A stretch of DNA of 64,000 bases, from contig JAWKOL010000006.1 of assembly GCA_041391225.1 (NCBI GenBank), positions 124,001 to 188,000 on the forward strand. Direction: 5' to 3'. The notes beneath the pieces were generated by a model. That model did no database searches. It saw only the letters and a program-made list of their open reading frames with translations, and had not been told where the DNA came from. Position 1 is the first letter of the stretch; each line of letters opens with the position of its first letter. Source of the stretch: RI-153 sp041391225 (GTDB lineage Bacteria; Chloroflexota; Anaerolineae; Caldilineales; Caldilineaceae). This document shows positions 54,217 to 62,967 of the stretch, in pieces. A program made the translations under genes and the position numbers.

Positions 54217-54639
54217 ATGACCTTTCGTGTGAATCAAGTACCGGCGCAGGCAGACTATTTGAGCGTGTTGAGCCGTGTGCCTGCGGAGCGGCTGAAATCG
54301 TTTGTGGAGGCGCTGTTGCCTCACCTCGGCCACGTAGACGCGCTGCGCAACCGCACCGGGTTGGCGATGATCCCCTACACCGAGAGCGTGGAAAACAGCG
54401 TCTTTCACCTGGGCGAGGCGCAGGTGCGCGTGGGCGACGTCGAAGGCTACGGCGCCTGCCTGGGCCGCGACCTGGAGCAGGCGCTGGCCATCGCCATCCT
54501 CGACGCCGCCCTGCAAGGTGAGCGCTGGGTTGCCTCCATCGTCGAGTTTCTGCGCGCCGAACAGGCCACCCAAACCGCCGAAGACGATCTGCTACTGCGC
54601 CAGGTCGAAGCCACCCGTGTCGAAATGGAGACCTTCTGA
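54217..54639 (+). CDS. phnG: C-P lyase subunit PhnG
   Basis: 140 aa; ATG 54217 with GAAGGAAAT upstream. Family features: SVLSRVPAERLKSFVEAL, RTGLAMIPYTESVENSVFHL, and GYGACLGRDLEQALAIAILDAAL, then VEATRVEMETF. With PhnH, I and L it forms the complex that attaches the phosphonate to the ribose C1 of ATP, releasing adenine. The stop overlaps phnH (TGATG). Confidence 0.92.
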   Translation: MTFRVNQVPAQADYLSVLSRVPAERLKSFVEALLPHLGHVDALRNRTGLAMIPYTESVENSVFHLGEAQVRVGDVEGYGACLGRDLEQALAIAILDAALQGERWVASIVEFLRAEQATQTAEDDLLLRQVEATRVEMETF

Positions 54640-55200
54640 TGCTCTCGCCCACCCTTTCCCGCGCCGAGATTCGCACCCGTTCCACCTTTTTGGGACTGAT
54701 GTGGGCGCTCAGCCATCCCGGCCGTCGTCAACCGCTCCCCGACGCGGTGACCGATCCCAACGTCGCCCTGCACGTCATCGGCGAGACACTGCTGGACCTG
54801 GAGACGACGTTCTACACGCCCGACCTGAGCCTGGCCTATGCGCTGCGTCAGACCACCGCCCGCGACGACGCGCCCGAGAGCGCCGCCTATCACTTCTACC
54901 CGCATGTCGACGCGCTGAGCCTGTCCACTATCGAACTGGCGTCGGCGGGCGACATGCTCTACCCCGACCGCGCCGCCACGCTGGTGTTGGGCTGCACCCT
55001 GGGCCAGGGACCCGAATTCCGCCTGAAAGGGCCGGGCATCGCGTCCTCGACGCTGATCCGCGTCGACGATCTGCCCGACAAATTTTGGGATCTACGGGCG
55101 TTCGCGGCGCTATCCCCTGGGCTGGGACGTCTTCCTGGTTGGCGGCGGTGAGGTGATCGGCATCCCGCGTACCACCACTGTCGAACGAATGGGAGGCTGA
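54639..55200 (+). CDS. phnH: C-P lyase subunit PhnH (3' frameshift)
   Basis: ATG 54639, coupled to phnG. About 187 aa: TFLGLMWALSHPGRRQPLPD, LDLETTFYTPD, TLVLGCTLGQGPEFRLKGPGI. A frame change near 55100 shifts the last 35 residues; corrected, they read RYPLGWDVFLVGGGEVIGIP ending at 55200, matching PhnH. PhnH is a PLP-transferase-fold subunit of the PhnGHIJ core. Confidence 0.9.
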
Positions 55201-55202
55201 TC

Positions 55203-56318
55203 ATGGCATACGTGGCTGCCCGCGGCGGCGAAAACGCCATCCAAGAGGCCGAGAAGTTCTTTCATTTGCTCAACGGTCCGTTGACCAAAAATCTGGTGGA
55301 CCGGATCGAACAAAACCTGCCCTATCTCGTGGACAGGGTGATGGGCGAAGGCTCGCTCTACGCGCCCCAACTGGCGGCATTGGCCCTGGCCCAGACCGGC
55401 GGCGATCTCTACGAAGCGGTGCTGCTGCTGCGCGCTTACCGCTCTACGCAGCCGCGGCTGGCCTACGCCAAGACCGTCACCGCCGAGGACGTGCTGGTGG
55501 TGCGTCGCATCTCCGCCGCCTTCAAAGACATCCCCGGCGGCCAGATCCTCGGCCCGACTTTGGACTACAGCCACCGCCTGCTGCGCACCGAAGTCCTCGA
55601 CGGCCGCGAAGTGGACGAGACGCCGCTCACCCCCGCCGAGGAACCGGCACCGCGTACCTATCCCAGCGTGGCGTCCTGGCAGCGCGCCCAGGATCTGATG
55701 CCGCCCGTCCCCGAACACGAGGACGTCGACGCCAACGATATCCCCGATCTCACGCGCGGACCACTCCTGATCCCCGCGCCGCGGGCGCACCGGCTGCAAG
55801 CCCTCGCCCGCGCCGACACCGGCGGCGTCCTCTCGCTGGGGTATGCCAACATGCGCGGCTACGGCGGCATCCACCCCACTGTCAACGAAGTGCGGCTGGG
55901 CTACGCCGACGTGCAGATCAAGCACCCGCTCAGCGGCGTCGAATTCAGCGTGGGGCGTGTGCGTGTCAGCCAGGCCGAAATCGTGAGCACCTTCGGCGGC
56001 AAAGACAAGCCCCAACTCGAACTCGGTTTCGCCGCCACCCTGGGCTGGAACGAAGTCAAGACCATCGCAGGGTCCATGCTCGACATGGCCATGAGCAAGC
56101 CCAACCCGCACCCGGCGCACAGCGAGGAATTTGTCCTCTACCACACCGAGCCGGTGGAATCGTCGGGCTTCTGCATTCACTACAAACTGCCGCACTACGT
56201 CACCTTTGGCAGTTCCCTCGACGCCATGCGCGACGTCATGGCCGCCAGCGGTTGGCTGCGCCAGCCGGAGGGGAAGAAGAAGCAGGGGATGGCGGACGTG
56301 GCGGCAAATGGCTCGTGA
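55203..56318 (+). CDS. phnI: C-P lyase subunit PhnI
   Basis: 371 aa with an intact frame; ATG 55203 with GGAGGC upstream. Close to E. coli PhnI: MAYVAARGGENAIQEAE, LVDRVMGEGSLYAPQLAALA, LLLRAYRSTQPRLAYAK, RRISAAFKDIPGGQILGPT, DYSHRLL, YANMRGYGGIHPTVNEVRLG and SGFCIHYKLPHYVTFGSSLD. PhnI is the nucleosidase subunit that displaces adenine. PhnG overlaps phnH and phnI follows after 2 nt, so G, H and I are one unit. Confidence 0.95.
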   Translation: MAYVAARGGENAIQEAEKFFHLLNGPLTKNLVDRIEQNLPYLVDRVMGEGSLYAPQLAALALAQTGGDLYEAVLLLRAYRSTQPRLAYAKTVTAEDVLVVRRISAAFKDIPGGQILGPTLDYSHRLLRTEVLDGREVDETPLTPAEEPAPRTYPSVASWQRAQDLMPPVPEHEDVDANDIPDLTRGPLLIPAPRAHRLQALARADTGGVLSLGYANMRGYGGIHPTVNEVRLGYADVQIKHPLSGVEFSVGRVRVSQAEIVSTFGGKDKPQLELGFAATLGWNEVKTIAGSMLDMAMSKPNPHPAHSEEFVLYHTEPVESSGFCIHYKLPHYVTFGSSLDAMRDVMAASGWLRQPEGKKKQGMADVAANGS

Positions 56319-56340
56319 TGGGTTAGTTCTTGTGTTGAGC

Positions 56341-56399
56341 GATGATGAGATGACGGGATGATGCGGAACCGTACACATCATCTCATCATCTCATCATCG
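56341..56399. repeat. inverted pair of octamer arrays (GATGATGA / CATCATCT)
   Basis: The left arm 56341-56363 and right arm 56376-56399 (CATCATCT x2, CATCATCG) pair around GGAACCGTACA. They lie between phnI and phnJ, so even this operon is interrupted by a spacer repeat. Confidence 0.85.
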
Positions 56400-56447
56400 C
56401 CAAACGAAGGCAAGATGTTATTTTCCACTCACTCTCTAGGACACACC

Positions 56448-57380
56448 ATGTCTCTATCCAATCTCGCCTCCCCCCAACAAGACTACGCCTTCGGCTTTCT
56501 CGACGAGTTCGCCAAGCGCGAGCTGCGCCGACGCATGTTGAAGGCGATTGCGATTCCCGGCTACCAGGTGCCGTACGCCAGCCGTGAACTGCCCATCGCG
56601 CGTGGATGGGGGACAGGCGGCCTCCAGGTGACGCTCACCCTCGCCGGCCCCGACAGCGTGATCAAGGTGATCGATCAGGGCGCGGACGATTCGGTCAACG
56701 CCGCCAATCTGCGCCGCTTCATCGCCCGCATGACCGGCGCACAGACCACCACCGACACCACGGCGTCCACGATCTTGCAGAGCCGTCACCGTGTCCCCGA
56801 AGAGATGATGAACGAAGGACAGGTGCTGGTGTTGCAAGTACCCGATCCCGAACCGCTGCGCGGCGTGGAATCGAACATTTCGTTGGCGCGCATCCTCCAC
56901 GCCGACAAAGACTACGGGCTGATGTGGCTCAAGCTCTACGAGCAATTGGTGCGCTTCGGTCGCTTCGTCACCGGCGCCAGCTACCCGGTGATGGTGCATG
57001 ATCGCTACGTCATGAGCCCCAGCCCCATCCCGCGCTGGGACACGCCCAAGCTGCACCAGGCCGCCCACCTCACGCTGCTTTCCGCCGGTCGTGAGAAGCG
57101 CCTCTACGCCATGCCGCCCTACACCAATGTCTATCCACTGGAATTCGAGGATGTCTTCTTCCAGGTGGAGACACAGGCGGCCAACACCTGCGAGCGCACC
57201 GGCGTCGCCCACAAATTCATGAACGAGATCCCACAGGCCGACGGCAGCGCCCGGTTCGAGCTTTCCGACTCGGGCTACGCCGACAAGCTGCTCATGCAGG
57301 CCCAGGGTGAGGACGTGACCATCGGCGCCACCTATTTCGACCAAGAAGGAAGCTTCTACCATGCCGGTTACCTCAAGTAA
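56448..57380 (+). CDS. phnJ: PhnJ-like C-P lyase subunit lacking most C-terminal cysteines
   Basis: 310 aa from ATG 56448 (a longer start at 56415 is possible). The first ~235 residues are classical PhnJ: RRRMLKAIAIPGYQVPYASR with Gly38 (E. coli Gly32), GWGTGGLQVTL, VIKVIDQGADDSVNAANLRR, RHRVPEEMMNEGQ, MSPSPIPRWDTPKLHQAA and SAGREKRLYAMPPYTNV. E. coli PhnJ has four C-terminal Cys: three cluster ligands in CxxC and VCSDTDYC-type motifs (241, 244, 266) and Cys272. Here they align to Cys248, Thr251, Leu272 and Ala278, so one remains. C248 is the only Cys in the protein. Flanking residues (SDSGY for SDTDY) confirm the alignment. The frame is continuous and overlaps phnK. Confidence 0.88.
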   Translation: MSLSNLASPQQDYAFGFLDEFAKRELRRRMLKAIAIPGYQVPYASRELPIARGWGTGGLQVTLTLAGPDSVIKVIDQGADDSVNAANLRRFIARMTGAQTTTDTTASTILQSRHRVPEEMMNEGQVLVLQVPDPEPLRGVESNISLARILHADKDYGLMWLKLYEQLVRFGRFVTGASYPVMVHDRYVMSPSPIPRWDTPKLHQAAHLTLLSAGREKRLYAMPPYTNVYPLEFEDVFFQVETQAANTCERTGVAHKFMNEIPQADGSARFELSDSGYADKLLMQAQGEDVTIGATYFDQEGSFYHAGYLK

Positions 57381-58207
57381 CGGACACGTCCACGCCGTGC
57401 CGCTGGCCGCGCCCCAACTGATCGCCGAACGTCCGCTGCTGTCGGCGCGGGCGTTGACGCGGCGCTACGGCGCGCTCACCGCCGTCAACGCCGTGGATGT
57501 CGACGTCTACCCCGGCGAAATCCTGGGGATCGTGGGCGAATCGGGATCAGGGAAGTCCACCCTACTGCGCATGTTGAATTTGCAAGAAGCGCCGGACGCC
57601 ACATCGACCCGCGCCGGCAGCTACGTCCTCAACATCCCCGGCTACGAGGGCGTCAACCTGCTGGAACTGGACCGCTACGCCCAGCGCGAAGTGGTGATCC
57701 GCCACATTGGCATCGTCTACCAGCACCCGCATTTGGGGCTGCGTATGCGCAATACCAGCAGCGGCAACGTGGCCGAACGTCTGCTCATGGCCGGGGAACG
57801 CACCTACGCCACCCTGCGCGCCGCCGCCAGCCGTTCGCTGGCCGCGTCCGAATTCCCGCTGGACCGTCATGGACGAATCCTCAATGCGCCTGTCCGGCGG
57901 GATGCAACAGCGTGTTCAGCTCGCCAAAGCCATCGCCCTGCAACCCAAGCTGCTGCTGCTCGACGAACCTACCAGCGGCACCCTGACGTGTCGGTGCAGG
58001 CCACCGTCCTCGACACGTTGAAGCGGCTGCAACGAGAGACCCACGTCACCATGATCCTCGTTTCGCACGATCTCGGCGTCATCCGCACCCTGGCCGACCG
58101 GGTCATGGTCATGCAGCCACGGCGATGTCATCGAGACAGGCTGACGGATCAGATCCGGAAGATCCACTAGCGCGCACACGCAGCAGTTGGTGCATGCAAA
58201 GCTCTAG
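57361..58207 (+). CDS. phnK: C-P lyase ABC-type subunit PhnK (frameshifted)
   Basis: ATG 57361 overlaps phnJ by 20 nt. Walker A GESGSGKST, signature LSGGMQQRVQLAKAIAL, Walker B KLLLLDEP and VSHDLGVIRTLADRVMVM are visible. Frame changes near 57870, 57980, 58120 and 58165 interrupt it; corrected, it ends HTQQLVHAKL at 58207, about 280 aa. PhnK binds the PhnGHIJ core as an ATPase subunit. The C-terminal stretch is next to the MITE-like copy B. Confidence 0.88.
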
Positions 58208-58219
58208 GGATTGGGGACT

Positions 58220-58371
58220 GGGGATCGGGGCATAGGCGTTAAGCGTCGTAGACACAAGTGCCGGGGACTTATCGTCGCAGCGAGGCGGGACATTCACTCC
58301 TGGCGACACGTCCAACGTGAAGTCCCCGGCACTTTCGCTGGCCCTTATCTTAATGCCTATGGGGATCGGGG
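58220..58371. repeat. 11-bp flanking direct repeats GGGGATCGGGG around MITE copy B
   Basis: Perfect copies at 58220-58230 and 58361-58371 bracket the element (the last G is shared with its end). They differ in sequence from the repeats around copy A, as expected for target-site duplications, although both lie in heptamer-type arrays. Confidence 0.7.
58231..58361. mobile_element. MITE-like element, copy B (131 bp)
   Basis: It starts CATAGGCGTTAAG and ends CTTATCTTAATGCCTATG. Relative to copy A it lacks five bases of the left end (GTTAA) and one C of the inner stem, and has four substitutions. The internal stem (GTGCCGGGGACTT / AAGTCCCCGGCAC) is kept perfect. Confidence 0.85.
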
Positions 58372-58507
58372 ACTGGGGATCGGGTTGAGGAAATGGCTGG
58401 GTGGTGGGTGTGTTGATTTTGTGTTGCGGATTAGGAGATTAGGCGATTTCGGATTGTGTCGACGATCCCCAATCGCTGACTCTACTGCCAAAAGGTCGCT
58501 CAAGCGC

Positions 58508-58566
58508 AAAAGTCCGACTTCTCTCAGGAGGGGAGCAACCGCAAATCACACAGAAGTCGGACTTTT
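58508..58566. repeat. 15-bp perfect inverted repeat (AAAAGTCCGACTTCT)
   Basis: 58508-58522 and 58552-58566 are exact complements around a 29-nt loop, followed by TCGC rather than a T-tract. It lies between copy B of the MITE and the phosphoesterase gene; it could terminate phnGHIJK transcripts. Around it, 58435-58450 and 58582-58612 carry an octamer inverted pair. Confidence 0.85.
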
Positions 58567-58626
58567 CGCAGTGGAGTCATCGCTTAATCTCCCAATCGCC
58601 TAATCTCAAATCTCAAACGAGGCATC

Positions 58627-59385
58627 ATGCTCATAGGTATCATCTCGGACATCCACGGCAACGCCCACGCGCTGGACGCGGTGCTGGGGCAATTGGATTG
58701 GTGTGGGGTGGATCTGGTCCTCTGCGCAGGGGACCTGGTCTGCTACGGCGCGCAGCCGAATGCAGTGATCGCCACGCTGCTCGAACGGGGCATCCCCGCG
58801 GTGATGGGCAACTACGACCACGCCGCGGCCTGGGATCTGCCGACGGCGTCGCGCAAGCCGTCAAGCCCGCGCACGGAACCGTTGAAGCAGGCTGCGCTGC
58901 GCTGGACACAGCGAGTGATCAATCCGGCGTTCAAGCGTCACCTGCGCGGGCTGCCGTTTGCGGCGGACTTTCGCGTCGACGGCGTGTCGATCCACATGGT
59001 CCACGCCGGGCCGGATCACCTGGACGACTGGTACACGCCCGACGTTCCCGACGATCTGGCCCATTTCAGCGCCCGTGTGCGCGCGGACGTAGTGATCCTT
59101 GGTCACACGCACCAGCCCTTCGTCCATCAGGGCGATGATCTGGGCGGCGAGCGCGGGCCGATATTCGTCAACCCTGGCGCTGTCGGCCGCTCGTTGGACG
59201 GCGACCGGCGGGCGTCCTGCGCCGTCTTCAACACCGCCACCGGCCACACCGAATTGCTGCGCGTCCCCTACGACATCGACGCCGCCGTCGCCGCCATCCG
59301 CGGCGCCGACATGCCGGTGGAGATCGCATTGCTCGTCCAGAATGCGGCGCGGCGTGTAGAGCAGTTGGATCTGGTGACGTGGTGA
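58627..59385 (+). CDS. calcineurin-like metallophosphoesterase (phosphodiesterase)
   Basis: 252 aa; ATG 58627. The dimetal motifs are complete: DIHGN (8-12), CAGDLV, VMGNYDHA, HAGPD and GHTHQPF, with FVNPGAVG near the end. It is a YfcE/DR1281-type phosphodiesterase, probably cytosolic. It lies within the phn cluster between phnK and phnL, where other clusters carry PhnP or another enzyme opening 5-phosphoribosyl-1,2-cyclic phosphate. No phnP is visible in the window, so this may replace it, but that is inference. Confidence 0.9.
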   Translation: MLIGIISDIHGNAHALDAVLGQLDWCGVDLVLCAGDLVCYGAQPNAVIATLLERGIPAVMGNYDHAAAWDLPTASRKPSSPRTEPLKQAALRWTQRVINPAFKRHLRGLPFAADFRVDGVSIHMVHAGPDHLDDWYTPDVPDDLAHFSARVRADVVILGHTHQPFVHQGDDLGGERGPIFVNPGAVGRSLDGDRRASCAVFNTATGHTELLRVPYDIDAAVAAIRGADMPVEIALLVQNAARRVEQLDLVTW

Positions 59386-59387
59386 GA

Positions 59388-59510
59388 GGCCCTCACCCCC
59401 AGCCCCTCTCCCATCCGCACACGACAATTCGTCGACTGAGGCGTGTCTTTGAGGGCGAGATTTCACCGTCTTTGGATCTGGATGGGAGAGGGGCGGGGGG
59501 GTGAGGGCCT
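59388..59510. repeat. 29-30-bp inverted repeat between phosphoesterase and phnL
   Basis: The arms 59388-59416 (starting GGCCCTCACCCCCAGCCCCT) and 59481-59510 are nearly complementary, separated by 64 nt. The right arm contains a run of seven G. No gene is inside. Confidence 0.85.
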
Positions 59511-59572
59511 TACGCCCATCCAATCCCCTCAACCCGACAATCGCAAATCGTCAATCGAAAATCGGAAATCCA

Positions 59573-60304
59573 ATGACCATTCTCGACGTCAGCAATTACA
59601 GCAAATCTTTCACGATCCACCACCTGCACCGGCGCATCCCCGTCTTCGAGGGGATCGACTTTTCGTTGCGCGCCGGGGAATTTCTGCTCGTGCGCGGACC
59701 CAACGGCGTGGGCAAGTCGACATTGCTGCGCTGTCTTTTTCGTAGCTATCGACCTACCACGGGGCAGGCCCTTTACCACCGCCCCGAGGGGACCATCGAC
59801 CTTGCCAACGCCGCCGATGTGGACATGGCGCTGTTGCGCCGCCACGAACTCGGCTTCGTCACCCAGTTTTTGCGTCCGCGGCCACGGGTGACGGCGCTGG
59901 AGTTGGTGGCGGAGCCGCTGCTGCTGGCCGGGCTGTCTGCCGAATCGGCCGAGGATGCCGCCGCCGAAATGCTCGAATCGTTCGGGCTGAAGCGCGACCT
60001 GTGGGCGGCCTACCCTACCACCTTCTCCGGCGGCGAGCAGCAGAAGGTCAACCTGGCCCGCGCCCTGATCCGTCCGCGGCGGCTCTTGCTGTTGGACGAA
60101 CCCACTGCCTCGCTGGACAAACCCACCCGCGAAGCCCTGCGTCGCCGTCTCCACGCCCTCAAAGACGAGGACGTTGCCATGATCGCCGTCCTCCACCACC
60201 CCGAAGACGTGGCCGGCCTCGTCGATGACGAACTCTACCTGCACGCGCCGGCGGGTGTCGTCCTCGATGAATCCATCCGCGACACCGAAGGAGCAGCGCA
60301 ATGA
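59573..60304 (+). CDS. phnL: C-P lyase ABC-type subunit PhnL
   Basis: 243 aa; ATG 59573. Walker A GPNGVGKST, Q-loop VTQFLRPRPRVTALELVAE, signature FSGGEQQKVNLARALI and Walker B RLLLLDEPTASLD, with the switch His in AVLHHPEDV. The FLRPRPRVTALE stretch is diagnostic of PhnL, which pairs with PhnGHI in triphosphate formation. It is about the family length. Confidence 0.93.
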   Translation: MTILDVSNYSKSFTIHHLHRRIPVFEGIDFSLRAGEFLLVRGPNGVGKSTLLRCLFRSYRPTTGQALYHRPEGTIDLANAADVDMALLRRHELGFVTQFLRPRPRVTALELVAEPLLLAGLSAESAEDAAAEMLESFGLKRDLWAAYPTTFSGGEQQKVNLARALIRPRRLLLLDEPTASLDKPTREALRRRLHALKDEDVAMIAVLHHPEDVAGLVDDELYLHAPAGVVLDESIRDTEGAAQ

Positions 60305-60370
60305 CAACCCCGTGCGTCGTCGCTTCTGCCTTACGCATCACGCATTGCGCATTGCGCCAGGAGCCAACCC

Positions 60371-61588
60371 ATGTGGCTAAGTGACCTCAAACTCGTCCTC
60401 CCCGACGGCACCCTCGAGCGCGGATCGCTGCGCATCGAAGACGGCGTCATCGCCGAGATCTGCGAAGACGGCGCGCCCGAACCGGCGTTGCACGCGCCCG
60501 CGCTCACGGCGCTGCCCGGCCTTATCGACATCCACGGCGACATGTTGGAGCGCGAGATTACGCCGCGGCCCAAAGCCAACATCCCCATCGATCTGGCGCT
60601 GCACGAATTGGACAAACGCCTGGTGGCAACGGGTGTCACCACCGCTTACGCCGCCGTCTCGTTCGCTTGGCACAAACAGGACAGCATCCGCTCCGAAGAG
60701 CGCGCCCGCGAGATCATGCTTACCGTCAACCAGTTGCGGCCCGAATTGCTGGCCGATCATCGGGTCCACGCCCGCTTTGAGATCACCAATCCCGATGCCG
60801 GGAAGGTGCTGGAAGAATTGCTGTTGGCCGGTCACGTCCACCTGATTTCGGTGATGGATCACACCCCCGGCCAGGGACAGTACCGCGACATCGAGGCCTA
60901 CGTGAAGTTCGCCGTGGAGTGGAGCAAGCGCACCGGCGAAAACTACAACGAAGAACAGGTGTGGCAGCGCATCGAAGTGGCGCAGCAACGCCCCAAAGGC
61001 TGGGATGTGGTGGCCGATGTGGCGAAACTGGCGCTGGCCCACGGCGTGGCCCTGGCCTCGCACGACGACGACACCGTGGACAAGGTCAATTTTGTCCACG
61101 AGTTGGGGGTGTCGATCAGCGAGTTTCCTGTCACCTGGGATGCGGCGCAGGAGGCCAAGCGGCTGGGCATGCACATTGCGATGGGCGCGCCCAATGCCCT
61201 GCGCGGCGGATCGCTTTCGGGCAACCTCAACGCCGCCGAGGCCGTGGCAGCCGAAATCGTCGACACGCTGGCCACCGACTACTACCCGGCGTCGATGTTG
61301 CATGCCGCCTACGCCTTCGCCGAACGCGGCGTGATGCCCCTCTACGAATCGATCAAACTCGTCAGCCAGAACCCCGCCGACGCGCTAGGACTCCACGATC
61401 GTGGACGCATCGCCGTGGGCGCGCAGGCCGACATCGTCCTCGTGGAAGAGGGGCAACGTCACCGCGTGCGGGGGACGCTGCGCCAGGGCGTACCCGTCTA
61501 CTGGGATCGCTACATGGCGACGTTGGGCAGCGCCGTCGAGCCGCAGGTCTTTGTGCCATCGAACCATTTTCACAGGAGCGCACCATGA
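60371..61588 (+). CDS. phnM: alpha-D-ribose 1-methylphosphonate 5-triphosphate diphosphatase PhnM
   Basis: 405 aa; ATG 60371. Amidohydrolase fold: ALPGLIDIHGDMLEREITPRP with the metal-binding HxD, SHDDDTVDKVNFV, VTWDAAQEAKRLGMHIAMGAPNALRGGS, and QNPADALGLHDRGRIAVGAQADIV. It removes pyrophosphate from the triphosphate intermediate before C-P cleavage by PhnJ. Its stop overlaps the next gene (ATGA). The metal-binding HGD differs slightly from HTD in E. coli. Confidence 0.95.
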   Translation: MWLSDLKLVLPDGTLERGSLRIEDGVIAEICEDGAPEPALHAPALTALPGLIDIHGDMLEREITPRPKANIPIDLALHELDKRLVATGVTTAYAAVSFAWHKQDSIRSEERAREIMLTVNQLRPELLADHRVHARFEITNPDAGKVLEELLLAGHVHLISVMDHTPGQGQYRDIEAYVKFAVEWSKRTGENYNEEQVWQRIEVAQQRPKGWDVVADVAKLALAHGVALASHDDDTVDKVNFVHELGVSISEFPVTWDAAQEAKRLGMHIAMGAPNALRGGSLSGNLNAAEAVAAEIVDTLATDYYPASMLHAAYAFAERGVMPLYESIKLVSQNPADALGLHDRGRIAVGAQADIVLVEEGQRHRVRGTLRQGVPVYWDRYMATLGSAVEPQVFVPSNHFHRSAP

Positions 61589-62274
61589 AGTACTTCGATG
61601 TCTTCCCTTCCGATCTGCGCGAGCGCAAGCCCAAGCAGTTGAGCGAAGAACCCACGATCCACCCGTCCTGTCGCATCGTGGACAGCAGCATCGGCGCGTG
61701 GACGGATTTGGGCGCGCACACCACGCTGCTTGAATCCACCTTCGGCGACTACAGCTACACCGCGGGTGACGTTTCGATTGTCTACGCAGACGTGGGCAAA
61801 TTCTGCTCCATCGCCTCGCACGTGCGCATCAACCCCGGCAACCACCCCATGTGGCGGGTGACGCAGGCCCACTTCACCTACCGTCGATCCCAATACGGCT
61901 TCGGCGCGGACGACGCCGAATTCTTCGAGTGGCGGCGCAACGACCGCTGCACCATCGGCCACGATGTGTGGATCGGTCATGGCGCGATTTTGATGCCGGG
62001 CGTCAAGGTGGGCACCGGCGCGGTGATCGGTGCCGGCGCGGTCGTCACCAAGGACGTGGACCCCTACACCATCGTGGTGGGCGTCCCCGCGCGGCCGCTG
62101 CGTATGCGCTTTCCGCTGGAAGTGGCCGAAACGCTCCTCGCCAGCAAGTGGTGGAACTGGGATCGCGCCACCCTCGAAGCCCGCTTCGATGAACTGCTGG
62201 ACATGGATCGCTTCTTGCAGATGCACGGCGAGCACACGCAGATGCTCACCAGCCGGTATTTGGAGATGGGTTGA
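61585..62274 (+). CDS. phosphonate-cluster hexapeptide-repeat acyltransferase
   Basis: 229 aa; ATG 61585 overlaps the phnM stop. Left-handed beta-helix repeats: IHPSCRIVDSSIGAWTDLG, FGDYSYTAGDVSIVYADVG, FCSIASHVRINPGNHPMWR, TIGHDVWIGHGAILMPGVKV and GTGAVIGAGAVVTKDVDPYT, with WWNWD near the end. This matches the transferase family found in many phn operons (TIGR03308), a plausible N-acetylase of phosphonates. It is the last gene of the cluster. Confidence 0.92.
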   Translation: MKYFDVFPSDLRERKPKQLSEEPTIHPSCRIVDSSIGAWTDLGAHTTLLESTFGDYSYTAGDVSIVYADVGKFCSIASHVRINPGNHPMWRVTQAHFTYRRSQYGFGADDAEFFEWRRNDRCTIGHDVWIGHGAILMPGVKVGTGAVIGAGAVVTKDVDPYTIVVGVPARPLRMRFPLEVAETLLASKWWNWDRATLEARFDELLDMDRFLQMHGEHTQMLTSRYLEMG

Positions 62275-62563
62275 GGAAATACAGCTCCATTTCTGCGTCC
62301 TGCCTGTCCTGGAATCCGTGTCCTCCTCGCTCTTTCTCCGCTTTTCTCTCCTTTGCGGCCTTTGCACCTTTGCGGCGAACCCGTTCCGCGTTCAACCGAA
62401 TACAGCGACTCAATTGCGCCACTCTGTGCTAGGCTCACGCCGCGGTGCAAAAAATGCACAAATGATTGACTTCGTATGTGGAATTCACTCAGAGGTGGTA
62501 TAACATTCTAGGATGCTGTGTATGACAAAATCCTACCAATCATCAACAAAGCAAGGATTATTG
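62275..62563. other. intergenic region ending the phn cluster
   Basis: 289 nt with no gene. It contains CCTTTGCGGCCTTTGCACC-type low-complexity and GTGTCCTCCTCGCTC, resembling one arm of the spacer repeats but with no matching partner. From about 62450 the composition turns AT-rich. Confidence 0.55.
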
Positions 62564-62863
62564 ATGGAACTCCGACAGGTCGTGTTTCATTCCCCAGGTG
62601 AAAATTGGCAACACGGTGTTGATTTTCGCGAACAACCAGGCGTCATGGAGCATGTTCAGCATTACGCAAAGCTGTTTGAGCAAGGCAAATTGTTCCGAGG
62701 TGGACCATTCACGGATCCTGATTCCGGTGGCATGATGATCGCTACGCAAGAGGTTTCCCGTGACGAACTCATGGCATTTGCAGCCGAAGATCCAGCGGTT
62801 CTCAGTGGATTGCTGACATTTGAAGTGCGCACTTGGTATGTGGCAATGGCAGAGGAGCGTTAG
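62564..62863 (+). CDS. YciI-like protein
   Basis: 99 aa from ATG 62564, chosen for AAGGAT 7 nt upstream; in-frame ATGs at 62513 and 62522 give longer versions. The fold is YCII/DGPF: VVFHSPGENWQHGV, EHVQHYAKLFEQGKLFRGGP, FTDPDSGGMMIATQEVSRDE and FEVRTWYVAMAEER. YciI proteins are small ferredoxin-like dehydratase/binding proteins of mostly unknown role. Base composition (about 46% GC) is well below its 5' neighbours. Confidence 0.82.
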   Translation: MELRQVVFHSPGENWQHGVDFREQPGVMEHVQHYAKLFEQGKLFRGGPFTDPDSGGMMIATQEVSRDELMAFAAEDPAVLSGLLTFEVRTWYVAMAEER

Positions 62864-62967
62864 GACTCATCTTACGAAGATGGCGAGAGGTAATCAACGG
62901 TGCGGGCTAATTTGTTCGCTCACTCTCCGATACTTGAACGACACGATAACTGAGAGCCAAACCAAAA

